The position numbers and the translations under genes are program-made. This document shows positions 23,019-30,641 of a DNA stretch of 34,964 bases, piece after piece; within the stretch, counting starts at the first letter, position 1; every line of letters begins with the position of its first letter. The DNA comes from JAZSQZ01 sp045538175. GTDB lineage: Bacteria; Bacillota; Clostridia; Christensenellales; UBA1242. Where the stretch lies: assembly GCA_045538175.1 (NCBI GenBank), contig JAZSQZ010000138.1:1-34964 (forward strand), in the 5' to 3' direction. Under the pieces are notes generated by a model. It was given only the letters and a program-made list of their open reading frames with translations, was not told the DNA's origin and did no database searches.

Positions 23019-23638
23019 TTTAGGTTTTTAGTTTTGTCTTCCCTAATCATTGATGAAAGTTTTTTTGATAAAAAGCAGGAAACTCTCTCAATACCTTCAC
23101 TGCTTGAAGAGAATTTATAACAAGCGCTTTTACTTATACCCATTTCTCTGCCGACAAGTTTTTCATCAATGTTTGCTGCCATAAACAAGAATTCCCAACC
23201 GTTTTCTTGTTTTGTTTTTATAAGTTCTTTTGTTTTGGGATAATCATATTCTTTACTTGAATTTTCGTATCCGTCAGTTGTTATTGCTACGATAACTTTT
23301 TTAGGTCTTTTGCTTACAGTCATTTTTTTGTGTCTGTTTTCAACTTCCTTTATTGTTACGCAAACAGCATCAAGAAGGGCCGTAGAACCCCTAACAAAAT
23401 ATTGTTTATCATTAAGCATAGCGTCTTTACCACTAACCCCGTCATAAATCTTATCAATTTGATTATCAAAAAGAACAGTCGTTACTTTTAAGTTTTCACA
23501 TTCTTCGGTTTGTTTTTTTACAACAGAGTTATATCCGTTTATAGTTTCAGTTTCCAAACCACCCATTGACCCACTTCGGTCTAAAATAAAAATTAACTCG
23601 GTGTTGTTTTGATTTTTTGTTTTTAATGTTTCTTTCAT
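23000..23638 (-). CDS. von Willebrand factor A (vWA) domain protein, cytosolic
   Basis: 212 aa, a stand-alone vWA domain with a complete MIDAS metal site: D20-x-S22-x-S24 (LDRSGSM), T87 (RGSTALLDA) and D122 (TTDGYENSS). There is no signal peptide or membrane helix. Such small vWA proteins occur widely in Firmicutes and phages, often next to HTH proteins, and their role is unknown; binding of a partner through the metal is the family expectation. The start has AAAGGGAG upstream. It is transcribed divergently from an XRE-like regulator gene 107 nt away, which suggests a functional pair. The C-terminal end is basic (EDKTKNLNKKGSQ). Confidence 0.85.
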   Translation of the reverse strand: MKETLKTKNQNNTELIFILDRSGSMGGLETETINGYNSVVKKQTEECENLKVTTVLFDNQIDKIYDGVSGKDAMLNDKQYFVRGSTALLDAVCVTIKEVENRHKKMTVSKRPKKVIVAITTDGYENSSKEYDYPKTKELIKTKQENGWEFLFMAANIDEKLVGREMGISKSACYKFSSSSEGIERVSCFLSKKLSSMIREDKTKNLNKKGSQ

Positions 23639-23664
23639 AAAATTTCTCCCTTTATCAATTTGTT

Positions 23665-23693
23665 TGTTTTTAAATTGCTTTTATATTATAATA
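23665..23693 (+). promoter_or_regulatory. Promoter of the XRE-like regulator gene
   Basis: -35 TTGTTT, a 17-bp spacer and -10 TATAAT. A minus-strand TATAAT (23691..23686) for the vWA gene overlaps this -10, so the two divergent promoters may compete. Confidence 0.5.
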
Positions 23694-23710
23694 AATTGAA
23701 AATAAAAATG

Positions 23711-23727
23711 GTCGCTTGAAATGCGAC
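23711..23727. repeat. Inverted repeat GTCGC-N7-GCGAC in the regulator leader
   Basis: A GC-rich inverted repeat in otherwise AT-rich leader, 18 nt before the regulator start codon. It is a candidate operator for the HTH protein or an mRNA hairpin. Inference from position only. Confidence 0.4.
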
Positions 23728-23745
23728 ATCTAAAGCAGGAAAAAT

Positions 23746-24357
23746 ATGGATAATCAATTTTTAAAAAAACTTTTAGATGTATATATCAAAACACATTATG
23801 TTAATGAAAACAAAACTCTTTATCGCTCACAACAAATTTCTCTTAATAAGAAAACAAAAGAAAAAGAACTTGTATCTTTTAGTGAAAGGCGTGATGATAT
23901 AAATGAGCGTTGCAGTTATAGTTATAAGTACATATCGGCAAGTTGCGCACCATCTAAAACAAAAGAAAGCAAAAATGAGCTTATCGACGATTTTATAAAA
24001 GGAGTAAAAGACAATCAAACCTTTTCTGAATACCTTTTATCTTTGATAGACGAAAGTGGAGAAAGCGATGTCGATATTTACAAGCGCGCAGGTATTGATA
24101 GACGATTGTTTTCAAAAATCAGGTCAAATGCTGAATATCAACCATCGAAAAATACAATATTTGCTCTAGCAATTTCACTAAAATTAGATTATAAAAAAAC
24201 AAGCAAATTGTTAAATAAAGCTGGTTACGAATTTTCAAACAATAAACTAACGGATATTATAATAATGTTTTGCATACATAATAAAATTTATGATTTATAC
24301 CAGGTTGATAGTTTTTTGATTGAATACAACCAAAAACCAATATCAACCACATTATAA
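23746..24357 (+). CDS. XRE-like helix-turn-helix protein (vWA partner)
   Basis: 203 aa. The N-terminal part (1-80) is basic and of unknown fold. Residues about 93-160 form a helix-turn-helix of the XRE type (FSEYLLSLIDESGESDVDIY, then a recognition helix around DRRLFSKIRSN, then TIFALAISLKLDYKKTSKLL). A C-terminal helical segment with FCIHNKIYDLYQVDSFLIEY follows. This HTH plus C-terminal arrangement is found beside vWA genes in other Firmicutes, as I recall. It would bind DNA, possibly its own divergent promoter region. The ribosome site (GCAGGA) is weak. Confidence 0.75.
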   Translation: MDNQFLKKLLDVYIKTHYVNENKTLYRSQQISLNKKTKEKELVSFSERRDDINERCSYSYKYISASCAPSKTKESKNELIDDFIKGVKDNQTFSEYLLSLIDESGESDVDIYKRAGIDRRLFSKIRSNAEYQPSKNTIFALAISLKLDYKKTSKLLNKAGYEFSNNKLTDIIIMFCIHNKIYDLYQVDSFLIEYNQKPISTTL

Positions 24358-24360
24358 AAA

Positions 24361-24387
24361 AAAGAAGTCCTAAGACTTCTTTTTTAT
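24361..24387. terminator. Bidirectional terminator between regulator and BtaA-like gene
   Basis: AAAGAAGTC-CTAA-GACTTCTTT with a T run on the plus side. It sits between two convergent genes and touches the stop codon of the minus-strand one. Confidence 0.8.
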
Positions 24388-25307
24388 TCTTGAGTAAAAT
24401 CATATGATGAAGTTTCTGTTTCAGGTGTGTAGTAGATACCATAAGGAGCATACATAATTGAGCCTTCATCAATTCTGCTATGAATAGGATAAACATTATC
24501 TAACCCTAAATTAGACCCCATAAAGAAAGCATTGCCTGCAACTTCGCTCCATAGATATGTAAGTTGAATTTTTCCACCTGGGTTTAGGTGTGTACATAAT
24601 GACTCGACAGAGCCTTTAAAAGCTTCTCTTCCTGGAATTTCTGTTTGCCATTGATCAACATAATGATATATATTTGAAAGCAAAATATAATCAAACTTAT
24701 CGTCTTTACCAAGTTTATCGGTAATTGTTTGCAAATCAGAATTTATAAATCTAATGTTTGGCTCTCCCATAAGGAGTGCTTCTTTTATTTTATAATAATC
24801 TTCTTTTGTGTATCTTATATAATCGCTATCGGTTTTATGTAGTTGATACTCGCCTGTACCAAAACCCCTACGATATAATCCGTCCCAAAACAATCTTGAT
24901 TCGATTGGTAGATTATGACTTATTCTTAAATATAATTCATCTGAAAGAATTGGATACTTTCTTGAATTAAAAAATCTTTTAAAATCTCTATATTCAAGTT
25001 CTTTTATTGCTGCAACCTTATAATTAAAATAAGCTTCTGAAAAAGGGTTTACGTCAAAATGAACAATGTTGCTTGCCCCATTTGCAAAAGCGTAAAGTGC
25101 TTGGTCGCCTGAACTTCCTACGGTTAAAACACTTTTATTTTGTACATTTATTTTTTTAAAAAGATAGTTAAGGTCTTCATTAGAAAAAAGATAAAAGTAG
25201 TCAAAAGGGGTATTTGTAGCGACAGAACTTTTTTCTTTCGTATCACCTTCTGCACCCATAAAATCAACAGCTTTATCAATCAAATCCTTAACTTCTTTTA
25301 TTTCCAT
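24384..25307 (-). CDS. DUF3419 / BtaA-like SAM-dependent enzyme
   Basis: 307 aa. A Rossmann-type SAM-binding signature is clear: LTVGSSGDQALYAFANGASN followed by HFDVNPFSEAYFNYKVAAIKEL, typical of the DUF3419 family. LTYLWSEVAGNAFFMGSNLG lies further on. The best-known relative, BtaA, transfers a 3-amino-3-carboxypropyl group from SAM to diacylglycerol in betaine-lipid synthesis, but other members have no known role and no btaB is visible here. It is a single-gene unit. No Shine-Dalgarno is present; the -10 box ends 6 nt before the ATG, so the mRNA appears leaderless. Confidence 0.75.
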   Translation of the reverse strand: MEIKEVKDLIDKAVDFMGAEGDTKEKSSVATNTPFDYFYLFSNEDLNYLFKKINVQNKSVLTVGSSGDQALYAFANGASNIVHFDVNPFSEAYFNYKVAAIKELEYRDFKRFFNSRKYPILSDELYLRISHNLPIESRLFWDGLYRRGFGTGEYQLHKTDSDYIRYTKEDYYKIKEALLMGEPNIRFINSDLQTITDKLGKDDKFDYILLSNIYHYVDQWQTEIPGREAFKGSVESLCTHLNPGGKIQLTYLWSEVAGNAFFMGSNLGLDNVYPIHSRIDEGSIMYAPYGIYYTPETETSSYDFTQE

Positions 25308-25313
25308 ATTTTT

Positions 25314-25341
25314 ATTCTAACACAAAAAAAACCACTGTCAA
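25314..25341 (-). promoter_or_regulatory. Promoter of the BtaA-like gene, leaderless
   Basis: -35 TTGACA (25341..25336), a 16-bp spacer and -10 TAGAAT (25319..25314). The A of the start codon lies 7 nt after the -10 box, at the expected transcription start. Confidence 0.6.
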
Positions 25342-25356
25342 TAGACAATGGGTTTT
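25324..25356 (-). terminator. Possible second terminator upstream of the BtaA-like gene
   Basis: CCATTGTC/GACAGTGG on the minus strand (one mismatch), loop TATT, followed by eight T. It may insulate from the rubrerythrin transcript, and its 3' arm overlaps the -35 box of the next promoter. Confidence 0.4.
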
Positions 25357-25385
25357 TATATTATTGTCAAAATAACTAAAAAAAT

Positions 25386-25410
25386 AAAAGACAGTTAAAA
25401 ACTGTCTTTT
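25386..25410 (-). terminator. Rubrerythrin terminator
   Basis: Stem AAAAGACAGTT/AACTGTCTTTT followed by T residues on the minus strand, 5 nt after the stop. Confidence 0.85.
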
Positions 25411-25415
25411 AAATC

Positions 25416-26084
25416 TTAATAGTTTTCTTTTCTTACTTCAAAGAAACTTTGTGGGTGTGCACATACAGGGCAAACTTCTGGAGCTTTTTTGCCAACAACT
25501 AAGTGACCACAATTTCTACATTCCCAAATAGTAATTTCGCTCTTTTCAAATACTGCTTTTGTTTCGACATTATTTAAAAGTGCACGGTATCTTTCTTCGT
25601 GTGTTTTTTCAATTGCAGCAACTGCTCTAAATTTTGCAGCAAGTTCTTTGAAACCTTCTTTTTCTGCTGTTTCTGCAAATTCTTTATACATATCAGTCCA
25701 CTCGTAGTTTTCACCTTCTGCTGCTGCAACAAGGTTTTCTGCTGTGTTGCCAATACCTGCTAATTCTTTAAACCACAATTTTGCGTGTTCTTTTTCGTTA
25801 TCAGCTGTTTTTTGGAACAATTCAGCAATTTGCTCGTATCCTTCTTTTTTTGCTGTTGATGCAAAATATGTATATTTGTTTCTTGCTTGGCTTTCACCTG
25901 CAAATGCTGCCATTAAATTCTTTTCTGTTTGTGTGCCTGCATAAATATTTTTCTTATCCATTTTTTCTTCCCCCTTAATTTCTTCTACATTTGAACCTGT
26001 TGCCCTACAAAATGGACAAACAACTTCTTCACCGTCTTTTACTTCAAACACATTTTTACAAAGATTACATAAATATTTTTTCAT
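25416..26084 (-). CDS. rbr: Rubrerythrin with rubredoxin-like domains at both ends
   Basis: 222 aa, about 35 longer than a classical rubrerythrin. The N-terminal zinc/iron knuckle has C6-x2-C9 and C23-x2-C26. The ferritin-like diiron domain (about 45-180) has FAGESQARNKY (E64), DNEKEHAKLW and IEKTHEERY as ligand blocks. The C-terminal rubredoxin has C189-x2-C192 and C205-x2-C208. Rubrerythrin reduces peroxide in anaerobes. AAGGA precedes the ATG. An internal in-frame ATG (25961) also has AAGGGGG at good distance and would give a classical rubrerythrin without the N-terminal knuckle. Confidence 0.93.
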   Translation of the reverse strand: MKKYLCNLCKNVFEVKDGEEVVCPFCRATGSNVEEIKGEEKMDKKNIYAGTQTEKNLMAAFAGESQARNKYTYFASTAKKEGYEQIAELFQKTADNEKEHAKLWFKELAGIGNTAENLVAAAEGENYEWTDMYKEFAETAEKEGFKELAAKFRAVAAIEKTHEERYRALLNNVETKAVFEKSEITIWECRNCGHLVVGKKAPEVCPVCAHPQSFFEVRKENY

Positions 26085-26122
26085 AAATCTTTCCTTTTAA
26101 ATTTGTATTTAAAACTATCCAT

Positions 26123-26151
26123 ATACTAGCATAATATTTTTTTAAAAACAA
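26123..26151 (-). promoter_or_regulatory. Promoter of rubrerythrin
   Basis: -35 TTGTTT (26151..26146), a 17-bp spacer and extended -10 TGCTAGTAT (hexamer 26128..26123). Confidence 0.5.
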
Positions 26152-26400
26152 GCAAAAATAATTGTTTTTTAGTTTTAATATATAAAAAAACTTTTTAAAA
26201 ATTGCGCAATATTTTTTATTAAGTTTTAATAATGAATGCAAAAAACAATCTAAAACTAATTTGAAACTCTTTATAATAAAATAAGAAGTGTTTACTATAC
26301 AACTAATACCCCATTTTATAATTTAAAAAACTTATCAACCATTGTCACATCTCAACACTTTTTAAAATTAAGCCTATTTTTAACTACATTTCTGTATTAT

Positions 26401-26440
26401 TTTTGTGCCATATATTTTGAATAATACTATTTATCAATAT
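26401..26440 (+). promoter_or_regulatory. Shared upstream motif, copy A
   Basis: TTTTGTGCCA followed after about 16 nt by CTATTTAT. The same two blocks occur at 30642-30651 and 30693-30700, upstream of the NADAR operon. Both lie 70-170 nt before the first gene of their unit. The gap from 26152 to 26400 is AT-rich and shows no gene or RNA I can name. Confidence 0.45.
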
Positions 26441-26463
26441 ACCTAAAATTAAATGTTTTAATC

Positions 26464-26491
26464 TTTACAAATACCCTAAATATGGTATAAT
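26464..26491 (+). promoter_or_regulatory. Promoter of the transglutaminase-like operon
   Basis: -35 TTTACA, a 16-bp spacer and -10 TATAAT, 19 nt before the first start codon. Confidence 0.7.
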
Positions 26492-26510
26492 ATAATTAAG
26501 GAGAAGGGAT

Positions 26511-28286
26511 ATGTTAACTACACAAGAAGAACAAGCATTATTTGCATTATATTCTTATCTACCAAAATCCGGAGTTGACTCTTGCTATATTAAAAGAAGC
26601 ACATATTCAAAATACTCTTCTGCTGGTGGAAGGATTATATTGAAAAACCCTTTTGACACAAGAAAAGGTATACAAGTCTCTCAAAAATTGATTATCGACA
26701 TTGCAACAAACGAAGCAATGGGCGAAAAGATTAGAGAGTTTTTTGAGCACGGCAAATCTAATGAATTTACATTTAGACACGTTCTACAAGGCGACACAGT
26801 CGGTGTAAGAGTAACAAGATCAACAATCATTAAAGGACTTGAACTCTTAATTAAGCACGAACCTGACTCTCCTGATATTGATAAATATAAAGCCCTATAT
26901 ACAGAACTTTACAAAACAGCTTCACCTGAAGCTTTGTTCCATCAATATCTAGTTCCTGAAGCATTTGCTTGTAGGGTTGATGAAGTTGATAAGTATTTTA
27001 GTCCACAACATTTTTTAGATGTTTTGTATATGACAGACTATGAATATAAAAAGTTTATAAGTTCCCCAGAAGAAATGGTAGGCACTGCAACAAAAAGTGA
27101 ATTTATGTATGCACTACAACAATTTGCTAAAAGAGAACATATCTTTGATAGATTTGCCCTACCTAACAGCGTAATTGAACGATTTGCATCAATTCAGTCA
27201 GGCGAAACATTTGACTTTGAAGCAATCAACCAATTAACTTCAACTGATGATCATTTCCAAGGACATTTTAAGGTTTCTCCAAAACTTGAAAAAGAAATCT
27301 TGTCTGGTATTCCTCAAGACTATGACCCATTAAGCAAGGCAATGTATATCTACATTAAGATGTGCGAAACACTTACCTACGATCAAGAGTTTTATGCTGT
27401 AAAACAAAGGGGACCTGTTGCTAGACGCCACGAAGACTTAGATCACATTAGAACAATCACTCCAGATAAAAATGATGTTGTTTGTTATGAATTTAACTCA
27501 ATTTACTCGCACTTTTTATCACAACTTGGTATAAACTACAACATCATAAGTAAAAGTGGTTTTATTGATGATAAACAAGCATATGGTGGTGCTCACGCAC
27601 ACTTAACTTTTAGATGTGGCAAATTTTTAGTTAAGGCTGACTCAGTAGAATCAATTTTAAATGGTGACTTAGCAGCGCTAAAAACTAGTTCAGTCGTAAC
27701 AGGTCTTAAACCACTTAACAAAAACCCAGCAACACAACAAGAATTTAATTCTTTGCTTGGTAAAGTTATGCAAGACATAAGAGAGCAAGAAGAGGCTGAA
27801 ACAAGTGATGGTATAACCCCTGTTGATGAATATCAACAAGCATTAAATATGTACTTCGGTTTATCAAACTACTCTCTTCCAAGCGTTGACAGAAGAGTTC
27901 AAACCATTAGAGAACAAATGGATAGATGCGACTTAGACCCTATGGATGCTTATTGTTATCTATTACAACTAAGACACAAACAGTTTACAACTGATGAACA
28001 AGAATACTGCTTTAAGGTTTCAATTTTGAGAGAAAACCCATCAAATCCATTTGCCCCTATTACAACAAGATCAATTTGGACAACAAGTCAAAGTTTCGGT
28101 ATGCCAGAATACCCTATCACCTACTATTCATATAAACCAGGTGAGAAAGTAGAAGAAGTAACACAAGACGAAGTCTTAGGCGACTTAAGAAGTGGAAAAC
28201 TTGAATATATCAATTCAAAAAATCAAATTCCAGGTATTGTTGAAGAAGGAGGATGTTATGTTATCGCACCTACGCAAGACGAATGA
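26511..28286 (+). CDS. Transglutaminase/papain-like fold protein A
   Basis: 591 aa, no named family recognised. A central region (about 280-385) matches the transglutaminase-like core: a helix with AMYIYIKMCETLTYD, then Cys325 (DVVCYEFNSIYSHFLSQLGI), His362 (YGGAHAHLTF) and Asp377 (LVKADS), the expected Cys-His-Asp order and spacing. The N-terminal 270 residues and C-terminal 170 are helical and unassigned. No signal peptide or membrane helix, so it is cytosolic. The second protein two genes downstream is a paralogue over the whole length and keeps all three residues. Such folds include proteases, deamidases, transglutaminases and N-glycanases, so the chemistry is open. Strong AAGGAGAAGGG ribosome site. 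First gene of the unit. Confidence 0.75.
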   Translation: MLTTQEEQALFALYSYLPKSGVDSCYIKRSTYSKYSSAGGRIILKNPFDTRKGIQVSQKLIIDIATNEAMGEKIREFFEHGKSNEFTFRHVLQGDTVGVRVTRSTIIKGLELLIKHEPDSPDIDKYKALYTELYKTASPEALFHQYLVPEAFACRVDEVDKYFSPQHFLDVLYMTDYEYKKFISSPEEMVGTATKSEFMYALQQFAKREHIFDRFALPNSVIERFASIQSGETFDFEAINQLTSTDDHFQGHFKVSPKLEKEILSGIPQDYDPLSKAMYIYIKMCETLTYDQEFYAVKQRGPVARRHEDLDHIRTITPDKNDVVCYEFNSIYSHFLSQLGINYNIISKSGFIDDKQAYGGAHAHLTFRCGKFLVKADSVESILNGDLAALKTSSVVTGLKPLNKNPATQQEFNSLLGKVMQDIREQEEAETSDGITPVDEYQQALNMYFGLSNYSLPSVDRRVQTIREQMDRCDLDPMDAYCYLLQLRHKQFTTDEQEYCFKVSILRENPSNPFAPITTRSIWTTSQSFGMPEYPITYYSYKPGEKVEEVTQDEVLGDLRSGKLEYINSKNQIPGIVEEGGCYVIAPTQDE

Positions 28287-28515
28287 GAATCTTATCAAAA
28301 TGGCAAAAATTGAGAAAAATGAAGAATTATTAAAAAAGCAAGAACTCATAAAAGTTTTACTCTCAAGAGAAGACTGCTTTTTTGAAATGCCTATGAATGT
28401 TGCTGTTTCTGTCCTTATCGACTTAGGACAAACAGAAGAAGTAGCCCTTGAAAACTACAAGGAACTTACTTCACCACAAGAATTTAAAAGAGTAAAACTT
28501 GACAAAAAGGTTTAA
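28258..28515 (+). CDS. Small unknown protein between the transglutaminase-like genes
   Basis: 85 aa from the ATG at 28258, chosen because GAAGGAGG lies 5 nt upstream; the frame also stays open upstream. It overlaps the end of protein A by 29 nt and ends 3 nt before protein B, so it is translationally coupled to both. The first half is a charged helix (about 1-38, KNEELLKKQELIKVLLSRED). The second half, AVSVLIDLGQTEEVALENYK, faintly recalls a small three-helix (UBA-like) module, which is speculation. It may be a partner, adaptor or inhibitor of the flanking proteins; function unknown. Confidence 0.65.
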   Translation: MLSHLRKTNENLIKMAKIEKNEELLKKQELIKVLLSREDCFFEMPMNVAVSVLIDLGQTEEVALENYKELTSPQEFKRVKLDKKV

Positions 28516-28518
28516 AAA

Positions 28519-30312
28519 ATGACTAGAGAAAGACTAATCAGTAAGTACCCTGATCTTATTAAAAAAAGATTTTGGGCGCCTATAACCGAACAAAGAGGCA
28601 ACCTATATAATGACGGGAAAAAGGTCTATATTTTAGACCCTCTTTCTGGTTTGCATCATCACCTAAATATTAGCCATGACGCAATAAGAGATATCTTTAC
28701 TGATTTAACAAAACTTGCAAAAGTTGTCGACTATTTTAGAGTAGACACAAGAGAACCTTTTGAGTTTTTCTTTGAAAAATATGGAGTTGTGCTTGATAAC
28801 TATTCCCTATCAAAATATGAAATAATAAAAGGTATTGAAGAATTTGTTCATACAGGCGATCTTGATGATAGAAGTTCAGCAAACTTTGCTTTTAACGCAT
28901 TATACCCTTTAGTTTCGAATCAAGTTTTGATTGATAGATATAAAGACGGAAACTACACAATTTCCTTAGACGGTACAGAATATACAATTCCTACAAAAGA
29001 TATTATCTCTCTACTATTGTTCCCTAATGGAACATATAAAGACACAATCTCTCAAGACGAAGTCAATGGCATACCAACAGAGTGTTATATGCACGCATTA
29101 AGTCAATTTGTTTTTAGAGAAGCCATCGGCGAATCATATTACTTAACAGACAACATCGTAAAAAGATGTCAAAACCTAAATGAATTTAGGGATAGAGATT
29201 TTGAAGCTGTTAACAAACTAGTTAGAACTGACAATCCGTTTTTAGACCAAATATCAATTCACCCAGACCTTGAAAGTGCAATTCTTTCAGGTATGCCAGA
29301 AGACTATTCTGATATAGAAAAAGCGATATATATTTACCTAAAAATGTGTCAAACACTCACCTACGACCCAGAATTTTACATTGTAGACCAAAAAGGTCCT
29401 CTTACGGAAAAACATAGGAAGATAGAAAACACAGCCCTTATAACACCTGAAAACAACAAAATTGTGTGTTATGAGTTCTCTGCTATATACTCAAAATTCC
29501 TAGCAGACCAAAATATAAACCATAGACTTTATAGAACATTTTCAGACGAAAACGAACAAGTTTATGGAAGGGGTCATTTTAGAACAGACTTTAGATGTGG
29601 CAAATATTTAATATGCGCCGACTCTATCACGGGCATATTAGATTCAGATTTGACAAGTGCAAAAACAGATTGGAATATACACGGAATTGATGCAACAAAT
29701 CAAAACAAGGCTACAAGGGTTGAATTTAGACAAACTCTAAAAAAAGTTATTGCCGATATTAAAGAGCAACAATTTGGCGTAGCACCACCAAGAGAGCCAG
29801 AAGAAGATGATGTAAAAATATATGAGCCAACCTTTAGCACATATAAATCCGTTATCGATGAATATGCTGCAATAAGACCTGTACTTGATAATATGCCTTT
29901 TGAAGCAAGAGTACAACTTATGTTTGAACAACTTGAAAGACAACAACTCGAAGGTGTTGACGCACACGCCTACCTACTACAACTAAGAAAGTCTTTGTTT
30001 ACACCTGAAGAACAAGAACAAAATATAGATATAACAATATTAAAACATAACACCGGCGAACCTGAGCACCCTGTTGATGTTGTTTCCGTTATTACAACTA
30101 GCGAGAATTACAAGGACCCAGAAGCCCCAATGTCATACACTCTATATTCAGTAGGATATGCCCCAAGACCACTTGAAAAAGAAGATATGGAACAACTTAT
30201 GAGTAGCGAAACAATTTCATACTACACATACCCAATGAAAAGATTGCCAGGCATATTCCCAAATGACACAGACGAAGCATGTGCTAAGTATTTAGGCTTG
30301 CTAGATGATTAA
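28519..30312 (+). CDS. Transglutaminase/papain-like fold protein B (paralogue of A)
   Basis: 597 aa. It is colinear with protein A. Shared blocks include AIYIYLKMCQTLTYDPEFY, IVCYEFSAIYSKFL, the FRCGKYLICADS region and, near the C terminus, AYLLQLRKSLFTPEEQE. The catalytic-type residues are Cys317, His353 (YGRGHF) and Asp368. The second histidine of A (His364) is replaced here by Arg355, so only His362/His353 is conserved. No signal peptide. The start has only a weak purine site (AAAAGG) and probably relies on coupling to the small protein ending 3 nt earlier. A terminator follows, so the unit is A-small protein-B. The duplication with retained residues suggests two related but distinct targets. 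Confidence 0.75.
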   Translation: MTRERLISKYPDLIKKRFWAPITEQRGNLYNDGKKVYILDPLSGLHHHLNISHDAIRDIFTDLTKLAKVVDYFRVDTREPFEFFFEKYGVVLDNYSLSKYEIIKGIEEFVHTGDLDDRSSANFAFNALYPLVSNQVLIDRYKDGNYTISLDGTEYTIPTKDIISLLLFPNGTYKDTISQDEVNGIPTECYMHALSQFVFREAIGESYYLTDNIVKRCQNLNEFRDRDFEAVNKLVRTDNPFLDQISIHPDLESAILSGMPEDYSDIEKAIYIYLKMCQTLTYDPEFYIVDQKGPLTEKHRKIENTALITPENNKIVCYEFSAIYSKFLADQNINHRLYRTFSDENEQVYGRGHFRTDFRCGKYLICADSITGILDSDLTSAKTDWNIHGIDATNQNKATRVEFRQTLKKVIADIKEQQFGVAPPREPEEDDVKIYEPTFSTYKSVIDEYAAIRPVLDNMPFEARVQLMFEQLERQQLEGVDAHAYLLQLRKSLFTPEEQEQNIDITILKHNTGEPEHPVDVVSVITTSENYKDPEAPMSYTLYSVGYAPRPLEKEDMEQLMSSETISYYTYPMKRLPGIFPNDTDEACAKYLGLLDD

Positions 30313-30322
30313 GATTAAACAT

Positions 30323-30352
30323 AAAGGAATACAGAAAGTATTCCTTTTTTTA
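30323..30352 (+). terminator. Terminator of the transglutaminase-like operon
   Basis: AAAGGAATAC-AGAAA-GTATTCCTTT followed by T residues, 10 nt after the stop codon. Confidence 0.85.
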
Positions 30353-30431
30353 ATTAAAATCAAAATTTGATAAAATTTTACAATATTATTATCAAAATTA
30401 AAAAAATATAGTATAAATTTGATAAATTTTA

Positions 30432-30460
30432 TTGCAAAAATAATCATAATGTGGTATTAT
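30432..30460 (+). promoter_or_regulatory. Promoter of tRNA-Leu
   Basis: -35 TTGCAA, a 17-bp spacer and -10 TATTAT; the same boxes and spacing as the tRNA-Glu promoter. Confidence 0.75.
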
Positions 30461-30472
30461 ACACTTGTTTTT

Positions 30473-30558
30473 GGCGATGTGGCGAAATGGTAGACGCAAC
30501 AGACTCAAAATCTGTCGAGGGCAACTTCATGTCGGTTCGAGTCCGACCATCGCTACCA
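30473..30558 (+). tRNA. tRNA-Leu (anticodon CAA)
   Basis: Class II tRNA of 86 nt. Acceptor GGCGATG/CATCGCT, anticodon stem CAGA/TCTG with loop CTCAAAA (anticodon CAA), a long variable arm, T arm GGTTCGAGTCC and encoded CCA. It reads TTG codons. It stands alone between the two accessory operons. Confidence 0.93.
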
Positions 30559-30564
30559 AAATTT

Positions 30565-30588
30565 ACCCGATTATCTCGGGTTTTTTTG
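30565..30588 (+). terminator. tRNA-Leu terminator
   Basis: ACCCGA-TTATC-TCGGGT followed by seven T, right after the tRNA. Confidence 0.85.
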
Positions 30589-30641
30589 TTTTTATATATA
30601 ATTTTATTTTAAAATAAAGAAAAACACCCTATTTTTAAATA

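Noticed and set aside
23000..24357. vWA plus HTH as part of a tellurite-resistance (Ter) or MoxR cluster
   Set aside because: No terD-like, MoxR ATPase or related genes are adjacent.
26152..26400. Riboswitch or RNA gene in the long gap before the transglutaminase-like operon
   Set aside because: I found no stable stems, terminator or known motif; the sequence is AT-rich without visible structure.
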